From: Cardinalis cardinalis
Taxonomy: Eukaryota; Chordata; Aves; Passeriformes; Cardinalidae
Reading direction: 5' to 3'
Assembly: GCA_014549065.1 (NCBI GenBank)
Contig: JACDOX010000015.1
Span: 2,582,594-2,646,593 of the forward strand
Length of the DNA: 64,000 bases
Below are positions 62,891 through 64,000 of the stretch, one piece after another; position 1 is the first letter of the stretch, and every line of letters starts with the position of its first letter. The notes beneath the pieces were generated by a model. It ran no database searches. It had not been told where the DNA came from and saw only the letters and a program-made list of their open reading frames with translations. The translations under genes were made by a program, and so were the position numbers.

Positions 62891-64000
62891 TCTTCACAGA
62901 TACTGTGTGGACAAAGAACAAAAGNTCTTGGATGCTGGTGGTTGGCTGTATCAACACCTCATCTTTTATTTCTGTCTGCTACTGCCTTCAAGTGGAAATC
63001 ACTGTTATGTCCTGACCTCCTCCTTTGCTATGGAAGTGTTTTTTAAATCCTTGTGCTTTTGAGTTTACCTGTAATTCCTATTCATTGCTGCCTATTTCAG
63101 TTCTACTTTACTCTAGCTACAAAAGTTCCTTGTTAGTGGGAAAGAAACATGTGAGTATTAAAGATAAAAGATAAATAAGAGTCCAAATGAGAGAAGAAGT
63201 GAAAAGGTGTTTTTAGGTTTTTTTTCTTTTTTTTTTTTTTTAATGACAAAACAACATATTAGAAACCTCCTGATTAATTATTTTGTGCTTATTTCTTAAG
63301 GCCTCCAAGGACTATTATGCTATTAGGGTTTGAATGAGTTTTATGTTAAAAAAAAAAACAGTGCTACACTGCTATATCAAAGGAAAACAATATGAGATTG
63401 CAGAATTCAGAAGTGCTATTTTCTCTCATTCCTGACTCATTTTACCATACAAAGTGGTTAATCATAAGAGCTGGTAAAATTTTTCTGCTTCAATACCTGA
63501 TTAAATTAGAATATGTTTGTCTATTTTAAATGACACTCATGTGTCACCTGTCTTCCAGANGGGTTCCTTCCTGTGTGTATCCACATCTGGTTATAGGAAT
63601 GTAAGACCATGAGCATGGACTTGGCCTCTCCTGTCTTTCCAAGCTTCATATCAGCAGGAAAGTATCCTTTTGTAAGGTAAATATGCCTAAGGCCAGAGTA
63701 GTGCTCAGCAGCAAGACTGGATCAGGGCATCTTGGACATTTGTAGTGACTGTGATCACTTTTTGTCTTTGTTTACTGCTTTCTCTTTTACCAGTTCNACC
63801 AAGAACAGGCTGGGTTGATTTGTAGTGTCTAAGATGGTTAACCTGTCAGAAAACAAGGAAGAGCTATTCCCACTAAAAATATGGTACTAGTGACTAGAAA
63901 AGCTCCAAATAGCCTTCAGTTAATGTCTTGCTTGAAATGGATCAGCTTCAGGCAGAAGATCACAAGCTACCTGCTTACTCCCCAGTCAATGGTAAAGGCA
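62891..64000. other. Upstream flank of serpin C
   Basis: The exon holding the start begins at 62902. A donor-like ACAG|GTAAAC on the minus strand near 63068 could end a non-coding first exon, and an HNF1-like GATTAATTATTTT lies at 63272-63284. Neither is strong enough to call. Poly(T) and poly(A) tracts occur near 63215-63241 and 63348-63358. No further serpin exon was found up to the window edge. Confidence 0.4.

Noticed and set aside
62294..63046. 250-codon open frame on the plus strand
   Set aside because: It is antisense to the first coding exon of serpin C and its composition follows from that exon; no independent motif.
63272..63284. HNF1-like site upstream of serpin C (GATTAATTATTTT)
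   Set aside because: Only a partial match in AT-rich DNA, and the transcription start is unknown.

Overview
This window is a piece of avian nuclear genome, probably from a songbird. The evidence is multi-exon vertebrate genes with standard splice sites, several CR1 LINE fragments (the dominant bird retrotransposon), an avian-type LTR, CpG-poor intergenic DNA and no prokaryotic-style gene packing. There is one 410-base assembly gap (44027-44436), and isolated single 'n' bases are scattered throughout.

The recognisable content is part of a clade A serpin (alpha-1-antitrypsin-like) cluster, all on the minus strand. Transcription runs right to left. Serpin C lies at 58560-62890, a decayed serpin pseudogene at 54137-56321, serpin B at 46896-51065 and serpin A at 18175-22586. 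Each intact gene has four coding exons with the canonical clade A pattern: a long first coding exon of about 630-660 nt, then exactly 271 nt, 148 nt and a last exon of 189-210 nt, with identical splice phases. The predicted proteins are 418, 418 and 422 residues, each with a signal peptide, so they should be secreted, probably by liver into plasma. All three keep an inhibitor-type hinge (GTEAAA), but their predicted P1-P1' residues differ: Met-Ser (A), Leu-Ser (B) and His-Ser (C). They look like duplicated inhibitors that have diverged in target specificity. Serpin B also has a four-residue, proline-rich insertion just after the scissile bond, and serpin A has a histidine-rich N-terminal tail.

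Region by region: 1-15.0 kb has no supportable gene. 15.0-16.4 kb is the only CpG-rich stretch and may be an unassigned promoter. 18.2-22.6 kb is serpin A. 22.6-46.8 kb is a long interval holding a 74-base A run, a 30-bp perfect palindrome, two CR1 fragments, what looks like the last coding exon of an unrecognised gene (33535-33833, minus strand), and a repeat block of two near-identical copies around an LTR and the assembly gap. 46.9-51.1 kb is serpin B, with a CR1 fragment in its last intron. 54.1-56.3 kb is the pseudogene, and 58.6-62.9 kb is serpin C. Upstream non-coding first exons and promoters of the serpins could not be placed with confidence.
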